Below the pieces are notes generated by a model, which had not been told where the DNA came from, searched no databases, and saw only the letters and a list, made by a program, of their open reading frames with translations. Below are positions 11,702 through 20,630 of a stretch of DNA of 64,000 nt, in pieces. Location of the stretch: positions 10,161,784 through 10,225,783 of the forward strand of contig OZ024808.1 in the NCBI GenBank assembly GCA_964017045.1, in the 5' to 3' direction. Made by a program: the position numbers and the translations under genes. Position 1 is the stretch's first letter, and every line of letters starts with the position of its first letter. Source of the DNA: Omphiscola glabra. Taxonomy: Eukaryota > Mollusca > Gastropoda > Lymnaeidae.

Positions 11702-12693
11702 CATTATATTTGTCTTATAATTAAATGTCATTTAAAATACATTGTTAAATCCAAACTACGGAAAATCTTTTTTCTATATCTATTTATAGAAGTGAAATTT
11801 AGAATCTGAACAAATGAAGAATAAGATAAAACGAGGCAATATTGTGTACGATGAGCGCGCGTCTTCAATAGTGCAGATGTGTGTAAAAAAAAAATAATTC
11901 CCCACTATTTGGACGTGCTGAGGAATTTTTCGAGGGTTGGAATCTTTAAGTATAGAATTTTTCAAAACCAACCTATTTCCTGCCTCAATCGTTTTCATCC
12001 TGGCCAGCATCCCTAGCATGTCTCGGGAAGTCCGTAGCGCCATGAAATGCCATGCGGTACAGGTATGTCCTTTCCATTCTATTTCCATCAAGATCGAGGC
12101 TCATCTCCCTTGACGTTTATCTCCCCCCAGATATATGTGAAGTGTTCTGAGGAGAGAGGATGCCAGAGAAGGGACTTAAAATTTAAAACGACTGGTCCCC
12201 AAATCGTGGCCCATGGTCCCCATTTTTATAAAGTTCAAGGTCTAGATTTCATTGAACCCTACACATGTCTAAGAGGTTATATGTCCGACCCCAACAAAAA
12301 TTCGTGACAACTGACAATCTGTTACGTTGGACAATTTTTGTCGTCTTAATATCTGAGACGTTTGACCACATGTGACGTCCGAGAGTTTGTGACTTCAGTC
12401 GAGATGTGAAAATCTGAGTTTTTGCAAAAGTACAAATATTTCCGATAAAATAGAGTTTTTGAAGAAAAAAAAATTCATCAACTTCCAAATGTGCCTCAAC
12501 ATGTCTCTATTAGTAGTTCTACATATTATTATTGTTATGAAAAGTTTTCAACACGATGTACACACGATTTAACAAACATAATCACAAACATATAATGATT
12601 AAGATAAAAAAAAAATCATCGATTTATTTTCCCACGGTTTGCTGTCTTCAAGTATTATATACAAATGTTAGACTTCAGGACCCACTAGCAATT
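11236..12693. other. AT-rich non-coding sequence
   Basis: No recognisable gene. It contains an AT dinucleotide tract (11667-11697). At 11611 the string CAGTGTTTCTCAAAATTTT resembles the 5' terminus of hAT-type elements, but I found no matching right end. Open frames of 60-103 codons on both strands show no domain. Confidence 0.5.
11667..11697. repeat. (AT)n microsatellite
   Basis: About fifteen AT dinucleotides in a row within AT-rich sequence. Confidence 0.9.
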
Positions 12694-13112
12694 AAGATAA
12701 GATAAGAATCTTTTATTGATCCAAACAATTGGAAATGTTTTTTGATTGCACTTGACATTTTCAGCACATAAATAAAACAATTTGAACACGACACATCCAC
12801 ATTAAATTATTTCACTAGTGGGAAAAAACAGCCATGCAGTGAATTCTCTTAGCCATATCAGGGACTTATTAGTTCTCATTAAGATTTGTGACTTCAGGGG
12901 GAGCACGCTGGTAAATTCGAACAGATTGGGGAACCAAATAATATTTATATCTTTCAGTCCTCGCCCTGAGAGAAAGAATTCGCCCCGAACGGGCCCATCC
13001 TAAGTATCTGCGATGAAGAGGGTGCGGGATGTATCATCCAAAATGTGTTTTGTTTTACAATAACATCTTTCTTCAAATAGTTCTTCAAGGGAAGGATGTT
13101 TAATGTTATGAA
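12694..13112 (-). pseudogene. Non-LTR retrotransposon fragment: end of RT ORF plus 3' tail, minus strand
   Basis: Read on the minus strand, the segment gives the C-terminal end of a LINE ORF2-like protein. It includes HILDDTSRTLFI (about 13035-13070), a frameshift, then RYKYYLVPQSVRIY and a TAA stop at 12869-12871. This matches the usual end of CR1/L2-type ORF2 proteins, where a basic stretch and a P..V/I.L motif close the protein. Downstream on the same strand is a 3' tail with AATAAA (plus coordinates 12712-12717) followed by ATTCTTATCTTATCTT, typical of LINE 3' ends with short terminal repeats. The copy is 5'-truncated and frameshifted, so inactive. The family (CR1 versus L2) is an inference; the LINE identity is firmer. 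Confidence 0.7.
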
Positions 13113-13183
13113 GAAAGAAAAAAGAAAGAAAGAAACCAATCAAACAAACAATAGAAAATAACAACAAAAGACGATTATCCGGG

Positions 13184-13423
13184 CTCTCCGTGATGTACAT
13201 GATGTACAAGATAAATAATGGGCTGGTCCACTGCTCCAGAAACTCGTCTCTCCCCCGCCCTCCTCCTTCTGGCTCATAACAGCAAAAAACACAGTACAGG
13301 AGTAGGTCATTCCTGCCAAAGATAATCAGGGACTGGAACACGCTTCCAAAAGGGACAGTTGCGTCGACAACACTCGACACATTTGCGTCTATTGCCTCAG
13401 GCCTTCCAATCACCAGTCCCTGA
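13184..13423 (+). pseudogene. LINE reverse-transcriptase C-terminal fragment, plus strand
   Basis: On the plus strand the segment reads VMYMMYKINNGLV (from about 13190), then after an in-frame stop and a length change near 13272, YRSRSFLPKIIRDWNTLP followed by a threonine/serine-rich tail and TGA at 13421-13423. The signatures MLYKI..GLV and SFFPRTIRDWN.LP mark the C-terminal end of LINE reverse transcriptases (L2/CR1/Jockey-like). The fragment is 5'-truncated and broken. It points the opposite way to the minus-strand fragment just upstream, so two separate insertions are likely. A minus-strand open frame of 159 codons over the same region is a shadow except for its last ~35 residues, which belong to the neighbouring fragment. 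Confidence 0.75.
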
Positions 13424-13716
13424 TACCCTCGCTGAGTGGCCCTTGCAACCAGTGAAATATCCTCTTCATTACCAGGCACAGAAACATTGCAACTCCCTCG
13501 TCATAAATAGGAGCCAGAATGATCAATACATTGATCGTAAGCACTTAATATGCAGAAGAAGAAAAAGGCTTTCAATTTGTTCATTTAAAACAATGGTTAT
13601 TGGCCAGTGCGTGTGACCTGCTGCAGAAAATAATAATCTGCTACGGCGGCCAGTGCTCTACGCTTACAGTGGCACTCTACACGCATCGGTGAAAACTGGG
13701 GCGGTCGCTGATATTG

Positions 13717-13731
13717 CCCCCCCCCCCCCCC
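13717..13731. repeat. C15 homopolymer
   Basis: Fifteen C following GATATTG, the same left context as the C19 tract at 4296. Confidence 0.9.
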
Positions 13732-13894
13732 TAGTTTGCGAAAACCATAAAACGTACCAGAACAAAGTGGCGCCAGTTTTTGTGTGTGTGTGTTTAAAAA
13801 AATTATGCTTAGGAACTTTATGAAACTGAAAATATTCAAACTATAATAATCAAATTACCTGCCTTCAATATATATATTAACATTTAGGCCTAAT

Positions 13895-13909
13895 CCCCCC
13901 CCCCCCCCC
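13895..13909. repeat. C15 homopolymer
   Basis: Fifteen C following TAAT in AT-rich sequence. Confidence 0.9.
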
Positions 13910-14942
13910 AGATTAGCAGATATATTAACACATAATCTTAGAGACACTGTTGTAACTACTCATAGTGTAACAATGACGGAATCTTCAAGATTTAAAGAAA
14001 AAAAAAGGAAGTAGGCGGTTGGGGGAGGAGGGGGAAAGAAACTTAACCATGCCCCCCCCCCCTTTTTTATAGTTACGCCGATACCGTCTTTGAATCATTG
14101 CATTCCGAAAATTCGCCAGCCACATTTGTCGCGATAACTCACAGTATTCCCCCCCCCCATACCCCCCCCCCCCTTGTGATGGCCTCGGTTTGTGCCGTTT
14201 CTGATTCCTCGTAAAAACTGGGGAAATTCCGGAACCCTCCCTCGAGTCCCAGGCCTCGTATAGGATGTGCAGCTATTAAATCCGACTACAAAGCGGGGGA
14301 GACAAAATTGGAGGGGGGGGGGGGCTCAAATGGTCGAGGATAATCAAGTGACGATTTGTAATAAGGCGTCTCGACGGGGAGATAACTCAGGAGCGAGTGA
14401 CCGTGGTAGGGGAGGGTGGGTGTAGGGGGGGCGTAGTTGGGGCGATTGTGGTCTTCCTTAATATAAGGCATTTTTAACATGAATTCTGTGCTGGTGAATT
14501 AGACGTTACCCTTTTTTTGTGGGGTGGGTGGGGTTTGGGGTGGATTTGCAAGTTCGCTTCTTACGCCCTTCTCCCTCTAAAGTTTTTACAAATAGATAAT
14601 TGACGTTACCAATATTTATCAATTGTTTTTTTTTACTTACACACGTCGCAACGTCCCCTAACATCGTCATTTGTAAAGAGAGCGGACAATGTTATGTATT
14701 GTAGACAGGCCATCGCCTTAGTGATCGGTTCAGACAAAGATAACACACGTATACATTATATTTATTAAAAAAAAAAAACAAAAAAAAAAAACGCCAACAA
14801 AAGAGCTCTGTTGCGTTTCGAGCACTTTTACCAGTGGTAACCACTACAAGAGCGGTCAGTGTTGTGTGTGTGTACAGTAAAACACCCGAAAGGATTTATT
14901 TAGCTAAGAAGCTTGGGTGCGTTGACTACATACGGTATAAAC

Positions 14943-15294
14943 CAGGGGTGGGCAAACTTGTTGTGCTGAGGGCCACATTGACATATGTTAAACTATTTGG
15001 GGGCCGCATGTATATTATGTCCAATTTGTACGTGTCGATAAACATTTATCTATATTAAAAATCGCATTTTAGCATTACAAGTACAAGACAAAAGTCAAGG
15101 ATTGTTTTTAAAAAATTGAAAATTAGAAAAATGTTGATACAAAATGTAAAAACAATTATAACGGTACATGAAATTCTGTAAAATTCAACAATATGACTTA
15201 AAAACAAAGAGTTTTTTAAAATTAATAAATGCCTCAGAGGGCCGCATAAAATCAAATGTCGGGCCGCATGCGGCCCGCAGTTTGCCCACCCCTG
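14943..15294. mobile_element. hAT-like MITE 1 (352 bp) with 8-bp target duplication
   Basis: The element starts CAGGGGTGGGCAAACT and ends with the exact reverse complement AGTTTGCCCACCCCTG, giving 16-bp perfect terminal inverted repeats. It is flanked by the octamer GTATAAAC at 14935-14942 and 15295-15302. Eight-bp duplications and CAGNGG termini are hallmarks of the hAT superfamily. The octamer also fits the known hAT target preference (T at position 2, A at position 7). The ends are GC-rich (GGGCCGCATGCGGCCC near the right end) and the middle is AT-rich. No transposase is encoded, so it is a non-autonomous deletion derivative. Confidence 0.9.
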
Positions 15295-15302
15295 GTATAA
15301 AC

Positions 15303-16043
15303 CATGAAAGGGGGGGGGGGGGTCCTAAATCTACGGCCCGCGGGCCATATCCGTCCCGCCTGGCTGCCTGTGAGGGTACCTGGCTAGCAGTGACAATATG
15401 AAATCGGACATTGATCAACACATTTTCCTTTGAAATACTAGTAAGTTAATTTTTTTTTTCCATTTTAAATATGTTATTATTTTTTCAAGTAAAAAAAAAT
15501 AATTACAAATGAGATATGTGCGGGGTGCATGCATTTGAGGTAAGTGCCGTGTGCATAGAATTGAGATAAGTGCAATGTGCATAGAAATGAGATAACTGCA
15601 GTATGCATAGAATAGAGTTATGTGCATTGTGCATAGACTTGAGATAAGTGCAGTGTACATAGAATTGAGTTATGTGCAGTGTGCATAGAATTGAGCTAAG
15701 TGCAGTGTACATATAATTGAGATAAGTGCAGTGTGCATATAATTGAGTTAAGTACACGGTGCATATAATTGAGGTAAGTGCAGTGTACATAGAATTGAGA
15801 TAAGTGCAGTGTGCATAGAATAGAGATAAGCGCAGGGTGCATATAACTGAGATAAGTGCAATCCGCATAGAACTGAGATAAGTGCAGTGTGCATATAATT
15901 GAGATAATTACACTGTGCATAGAATCGACTTATGTGCAGTGTGCATGGAATTCGTTTACATTTTATCTAAACTATCGTCCGGCCCCGACCGTGTCTGAGG
16001 CACACTGATCCGGCCCCTTGTTTAAAAAGCTTGAGGATCCCTG
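15303..16043. mobile_element. hAT-like MITE 2 (741 bp), adjacent to MITE 1 and carrying a minisatellite
   Basis: The right end reads GCTTGAGGATCCCTG, the inverse of a CAGGGATCCTCAAGC terminus. The left end reads CA, then a short AT stretch and a G13 run, then GTCCTAAATCTACGGCCCG. It is a plausible but eroded mate in which the G run may have expanded. The octamer GTATAAAC flanks it on both sides (15295-15302 and 16044-16051). The left octamer is shared with MITE 1. Between the ends lies a 26-bp minisatellite. There is no transposase. The element is less certain than MITE 1 because of the degraded left terminus. Confidence 0.75.
15506..15955. repeat. 26-bp minisatellite inside hAT-like MITE 2, about 17 copies
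   Basis: The units contain GAGATAAGTGCAGTGTGCAT followed by AGAATT or ATAATT. They are moderately diverged (GATAAG/GTTATG/GCTAAG and GTGCAT/GTACAT variants). Period 26 is not a multiple of 3. The minus-strand open frames of 74-121 codons here are frame-shifted readings of the same unit and are not genes. Its placement fully between the MITE termini suggests it arose within the element. Confidence 0.9.
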
Positions 16044-16189
16044 GTATAAACCAATATTTATTACTGTTTAGTTTTACACTGCACTTCCACGCTACTCCAT
16101 TTTGTTTTACTCTACTCAGTTGTTGAGTGGGATTTGAGCACACCTGTTCTTTCTTTCATAGTTTTAATACGGACAATATATACTATTGG

Positions 16190-16315
16190 TATTTTAATTT
16201 AATTTAAATTCAAATTTTTTTTCGTGTGTTACTGACGAAGGCAATTATCCGAAACGTTTACATTTGTATACTGCCCATAAATTAAAGATTATACATACTT
16301 TTTAAGACAAACAAC
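16190..16315 (+). other. Retroelement-tail-like motif
   Basis: The string CTGACGAAGGCAATTATCCG followed by AAACGTTTACATTTG and later ATAAATTAAAG resembles a motif of the form GAAGGC...GCCGAAACGTT. A related string (GCTGATGAAGGCCTCCTGCC then GACACGTTCG) lies in both Helitron copies at about 26141 and 28588. Such motifs are common near the ends of dispersed invertebrate retroelements. I cannot assign a family. Confidence 0.25.
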
Positions 16316-16348
16316 TTTTAAAATATTTTTTTCGAATCAATTGATCAA

Positions 16349-16595
16349 TAGCTAGTTAGCTACCGAATATTACATATAGCTAGTTAGCTACCAAAAGTTA
16401 CCTATAGCTAGTTAGCTACCAAAAGTAAACTTTAGCTAGTTAGCTACTAAATGTTACCTATAGCTAGTTAGCTACCAGATGTTACCTATAGCTAGTTAGC
16501 TACCAAAAGTAAACTTTAGCTAGTTAGCTACCAAAAGTAAACTTTAGCTAGTTAGCTACCAAACGTTGCCTATAGCTAGTTGGCTACCAAAAGTA
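16349..16595. repeat. 28-bp tandem array, about 9 copies
   Basis: The units contain TAGCTAGTTAGCTACCAAA and then either GTTACCTA or GTAAACTT. Each unit holds two self-complementary TAGCTA hexamers two bases apart. The two unit types are interspersed. Confidence 0.9.
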
Positions 16596-16975
16596 TAATA
16601 TAGTTTTTCCATCATTAACTTTAGCAAGTCTTCAAATTAACAAAATAATTTCCCACTACTGTAATAGATACATTTCTTTTTTTTTTTAACATCAGCCGGT
16701 GGCTGGTCAAATGACGACACATAGTAAATGATCAATTCCTGGTCCCAACAAGTGGCTCCAAAATGTCCAGCTTTTTTCATTTTATCGGTAAAAATGTGTG
16801 TGTGTGTGGTGGTGGTGGGGGGAAGGGGCTCGAGGGAAAAACCACTGACATCAGGCCTTGAATGTTTTGAGAACAATTGAAAAATAACGTTTTATAAATA
16901 ATTATTTTTAAATAAAAAAATAAATTTTAAAAAACTGGCCCAGAATTAAATTTGGAGCATAAAAATGTAAAGTTA

Positions 16976-17085
16976 ATAAGAAGTTGTAGATTTGTAAATG
17001 TAACTAGAAGTTGTAGATTTGTTAAGGTAATTAGAAGTTGTAGATTTGTAAATGTAACTAGAAGTTGTAGATTTGTAAATTAAGA
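16976..17085. repeat. 27-bp array, four copies, related to the giant satellite
   Basis: Four units read GTAACTAGAAGTTGTAGATT followed by TGTAAAT (one copy has TTAAGGTAATTAGAAG). The giant satellite from 30801 has units GTAACTAGAAGCCCCCGTAG followed by GTTTGTAAAT. The two share GTAACTAGAAG, GTAG.TTTGTAAAT and the order of parts, and differ by a 3-bp length change at the C-rich stretch. This is therefore a small outlying member of the same repeat family about 14 kb away. Confidence 0.85.
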
Positions 17086-17301
17086 GTTGAATTTCAAAAC
17101 GCGGTATAGTATCCGCCATTTCGGAAAAAACGAGATAACCATACATTCTTGTAGAGCAAACCAGGTTCCTTTAGGACATGTTAAAGTTTATTTACAGAAA
17201 ACATTTTATTCTTATATTATTCTACATCTAAAAATGGTTTTATTTTCTAAACGCGGTGTGTACTTTTTAATTTATTATCAAAATGGTGTAAATATTTTGG
17301 A

Positions 17302-17343
17302 CCAATCCGTGCAAGCCACTTTTGCGGCATTCCGCGCATGCGC
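17302..17343. promoter_or_regulatory. Candidate core promoter: CCAAT box and NRF1-type palindrome
   Basis: CCAAT (17302-17306) is followed 27 bp later by GCGCATGCGC (17334-17343), which matches the NRF1/alpha-Pal consensus found at promoters of widely expressed animal genes. An ATG in good context (GACGATGG) follows 32 bp after the palindrome. There is no TATA box, as expected for this promoter class. The match could be chance, but the order and spacing are typical. Confidence 0.45.
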
Positions 17344-17375
17344 ACTAAACATCACCAAGAGAAACAACAAAGACG

Positions 17376-17534
17376 ATGGATTTCAACGGCCTAGATGAAA
17401 GAGTCGTATGTACTTTAAAATCACGAAAAAGAAAGAAAATAAGCTCAACACGAGAAAATGAAAAAATTATTTCGCCATTCAAGAGGAGGATCCATCCATA
17501 TCTTGTAATCACGATAAAGGTTTCTGCAAGGTGA
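17376..17534 (+). CDS. Candidate first exon of an unidentified gene
   Basis: The ATG at 17376 opens a 52-codon frame ending at TGA 17532-17534. That stop lies just past a consensus splice donor, AAG|GTGAGT, at 17530/17531, so the natural reading is a 155-nt exon (17376-17530) ending in phase 2. The peptide starts MDFNGLDERVVCTL and contains the basic clusters KSRKRKK and PFKRR, consistent with nuclear localisation. I do not recognise the family. The CCAAT/NRF1 motif lies immediately upstream. Joining directly to the acceptor at 21700 gives early stops, so either exons are missing, the acceptor is unrelated, or the gene is decayed. Confidence 0.35.
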   Translation: MDFNGLDERVVCTLKSRKRKKISSTRENEKIISPFKRRIHPYLVITIKVSAR

Positions 17535-17610
17535 GTTACCGGTAAGTTTTTATCAAGTTTCAAGCTTCAGTTTCAAAATGGCTAAGCCAAGTCTATTTAT
17601 TTACGAAGTG

Positions 17611-17968
17611 GCAATAGGTACTCGGGTACCAGAATTGAGAGGTTGGGATTGTAAGACCAAATGAGAAATCAAATGAAAGATAACTGAATGTACTATACGT
17701 TAGTAAACTTAATTCTTCATTCTGGACCCATACACGCAGCGCCGCCATTCGCACACCCGGGTACCATTAGTATTAGACTCAATGCTATTCGGATGTCATT
17801 TGTGGTAGTTTTTTTTTTTAGTAAAACTGAAGAATTAAGATTACATATGTATAGTACATTCAATTATCTTTCATTTGATACTTCATTTTGTCTTACAAAC
17901 TTAACAATAATATTTTAAATCGTTTTTTAATCCCAACCTCTCAATTCTGGTACCCAGGTACCAATAGC
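17611..17968. mobile_element. Foldback MITE (~358 bp) with long inverted repeats
   Basis: The left arm (17611-17701) and the inverted right arm (about 17843-17968) share GGGTACCAGAATTGAGAGG, TTGGGATT, then after a gap in the left arm ATCAAATGAAAGATAA and TGAATGTACTATAC. The right arm carries about 35 extra bases. The arms enclose an unrelated centre. Outside both arms TATTTATTTA-like strings occur, but not directly adjacent, so the target duplication is unresolved. No transposase. It sits in what would be the intron after the candidate first exon. Confidence 0.75.
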
Positions 17969-18539
17969 TGCAGCCATTTATTTAAGCTAAAAAAGTATTA
18001 TTATGAATGTGTGTGTAAGTTGTAAGCCACAACAAAAACGTGCTTTTGACATTTTAGTACCTATGCTACAAAGACTTTATGTATGAGTGTACTTTTTTTT
18101 AAATGGTACCGTTTTGGTGGGGGTAGAAATTAAAAAGCCAATAAAAGCATTTCACTTTAAGGTGGTCCATGGGTCAAAAATATTTTTTCTATGTTTCTTA
18201 AGTTAGAAAAAAAAAAAATAGTACATACAAAACATACACAAACAGACAGACAAAAAACCACTGGAGATTATTTTTAAAAATTTTTTTTTGACTTTTATTG
18301 CAAAAAATTGATTTTTTAAAACCAATTTTGACAGTTACGCAAAATGATTAAAAAAAAATTTGTATTGCAATATCATAATGAAACTTTGCATACACATTAA
18401 GAAAGACATTGATAAAAAGTTTAAATAAGCTTTTTACACTGCAGTTATTGGAAGTGTTACAAATGGCATGTATGTGGGGTCACCTATATATGCGAGAAAT
18501 TTTTAGAGGTAGCAAATGTAAAAATGTTACAAAAATTTT

Positions 18540-19900
18540 CTAGTTGGATATATATAAAAAAGCCTTTTGTAATTTGTAAAGAATATCAATGAAAAGAAGC
18601 ATGCAAAGTTTGAAGCCTGTAGCTAGAATACTTTTCCTCCTGAATCATTTGGCGTTCCTAAAAAATCATGAAAACGCAAAATTGAGAAAAATGAAAAAGA
18701 AGTATAAAAATGTTTTTAAAAAAAATTACAGACTGCATGAACAATATTGGATGCATACACCATGTACATATACCATTCATGAATTAATAAACAATTTGAA
18801 AACATAGACAAAAAAGATAGAAAAAAAAATATCACACTTTTTCAAAAGCCACCCCACGAGCCTAATAAATAAAATACACAAATAAAAAATTCTGAAAAAT
18901 GTTCCTATGATACATTTGTTTAAAAACCATCCATCATTAAGTAAAGAATGTCAATATAAATAAGCATGCAAAGTTTCAATTATGTACTTCAAATACTATT
19001 CCTCCTGATTGATCTGACGTCAGAAAAAAATTGAAAATGCTAAGTTGGCAAAAGCTGAAAATGACACTGAAAATTCCTTATTAAAAAAAGTTAAGGTTAG
19101 TTGAACAATATTGGATGCATATATCATGAGCCCATACCATTCCTAAATAAAAAAAAAAATTAAGAAGATAGATATAAAAATAGAATATAAATGAATGCAT
19201 TTTGCCAACATCCCGCCAGTGCCGAGCCTAATAAAAATTAAAAACTCATAAAAAATTCTGATTTTTTTTTTATGAGACATGTAATAACAAAACAGCAATC
19301 ATTATGTAGAGAATATCAATAGAAACAACCATGCAAATTTTGAAGCATGTGGTAATAATACTTTTCCTCAAGATACATCTGACGGCAGAAATAAATGGAA
19401 AATCTAAGTAGAAATAACAAAAAAGTGTTGTTATATGTTCATAAAAAAATCACAGGCCATCTAAACAATTTAAAGGTTGCATTGGCTACATACGTATACT
19501 ATTCATACTAAAAGATTTAAAAAAACAGTTACAAACTGTAGAAAATTATCCTCAATGATAGCAAAGGCAACCTCGGTAAAAAAAAATAAAAAATAATCAA
19601 ACTATTTTTTAAAAAAGCTTGAAAAAAAAACCTGGAAGTCTTTTTTTAAAAGCCACAAGTCTTTATGTAGATAGAATCAATGGAAATAAGCATGTAAAGT
19701 TTGAATCATGTAGCTCTAATACTTTTGACCCCATTTCATCCGACGTCCTTTAAACAAATGGAAAACGCAAACTAAAATAATATGAAACAGCTTATTCAAA
19801 TGGTCACTTATAATATATAGGCTGTAAATTTACCTGTTGATGAATGAAATAATTAGATGTGCCTTATAAAAGATTAAAAAATTATTTTATAAAATGCTGT
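18540..19900. repeat. ~365-bp degenerate tandem repeats, about four copies
   Basis: Anchors GCATGCAAAG or close variants occur at about 18599, 18964, 19329 and 19690, spaced 361-365 bp. Each is followed by TTTGAAGC-type text, then ATACTTTTCCTCCTGA, a GACGTC-like motif, ATGGAAAA, and later ACAATATTGGATGCAT. Divergence between copies is high, so this is an old duplication inside the TTAA-bounded element. Confidence 0.75.
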
Positions 19901-20106
19901 AGAAATAAACATTGGAAATTTTATATTACATTTTCACGACCCATACCATAGATGCTAAAAATTTTTTTAAAATAAATTATTAGTTAATTATGCATAGAAG
20001 GCAAAGTATCCATTCTGTATTCATCCTCTCATAGTCATAAACTTCTTTAGGGTGTAGGGTACTTCAGGATTCTTGATTAGACTGCAGACATGGCATTATG
20101 TTTCAG

Positions 20107-20630
20107 TTCTCATTGACAAAGAATGGCAGTCAGAAACTTTGTATTAGATTTGTTGTAGCCGAACGCATCTGGGCTGACATCATTATGGTTATTGATAAAT
20201 AGACCATGGCCATATTGGAAGTCTTTTGATACTAGCTTGGCTGTATTCTTATCCTATAGCCAATGTTCTTTTGTTTGTAAAGTCCAATAGTAATACTGAT
20301 CACGTAACCCACTGCAGGTCTGAGTTGTATAACCGAAGCTCAATGTTGTAATGATATCAACAAAGGCAGTGATACCCGTAGAAATTGAATGCATGTTCAA
20401 ATGTTCACATACAACAGATGTGTTGTGATGTGTGTGAAGTAGCTCTTTGAAAATAAGGGGCTCATTGAATAGAATTTGAATCTATCATGAGAGCATGTTC
20501 AGGAAAGGCAGGCATTACTCTTCGAGAGGAAAATGGAATCCTCGAAGGGACGAAGAAAATCATTGATTATCCTTTGTAACTTGACTGCTCTTGGGTGTTA
20601 TGATCCTTTATTCTTTAGGTTCAAGGAGAT
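20107..20630 (-). pseudogene. Decayed coding remnant of unknown family
   Basis: On the minus strand, one frame runs from about 20481 to 20107 for roughly 125 codons, interrupted by a single TAG at 20254-20256. Clear protein-like segments are FNEPLIFKELLHTHHNTSVV, EHLNMHSISTGITAFVDII and, after the stop, SKDFQYGHGLFINNHNDV and FGYNKSNTKFLTAILCQ. Upstream (20630-20490), in another frame, RIINDFLRPFEDSIFLSKSN probably continues the same protein across a frameshift. I do not recognise it. Its location inside the TTAA-bounded element suggests a transposon-encoded protein or a captured host fragment. Confidence 0.5.

Larger units (their letters stand above)
13424..14942. other. Non-coding sequence rich in C and G homopolymers
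   Basis: No gene recognised. C tracts lie at 13717-13731, 13895-13909, 14052-14062, 14149-14158 and 14162-14173, and a G12 tract at 14313-14324. The sequence leads into the hAT insertion site. Confidence 0.6.

Noticed and set aside
13000..13479. 159-codon minus-strand open frame as a novel membrane protein
   Set aside because: Its C-terminal part is a LINE remnant and the rest is antisense to a plus-strand LINE reverse-transcriptase fragment, with the hydrophobic part coming from GAAA-type repeats.
15415..15920. Three minus-strand frames of 74-121 codons
   Set aside because: They are different-frame readings of the 26-bp minisatellite in MITE 2.
17087..17398. 103-codon plus-strand open frame
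   Set aside because: No domain or conserved feel; it crosses the CCAAT/NRF1 motif and overlaps the candidate first exon in another frame.
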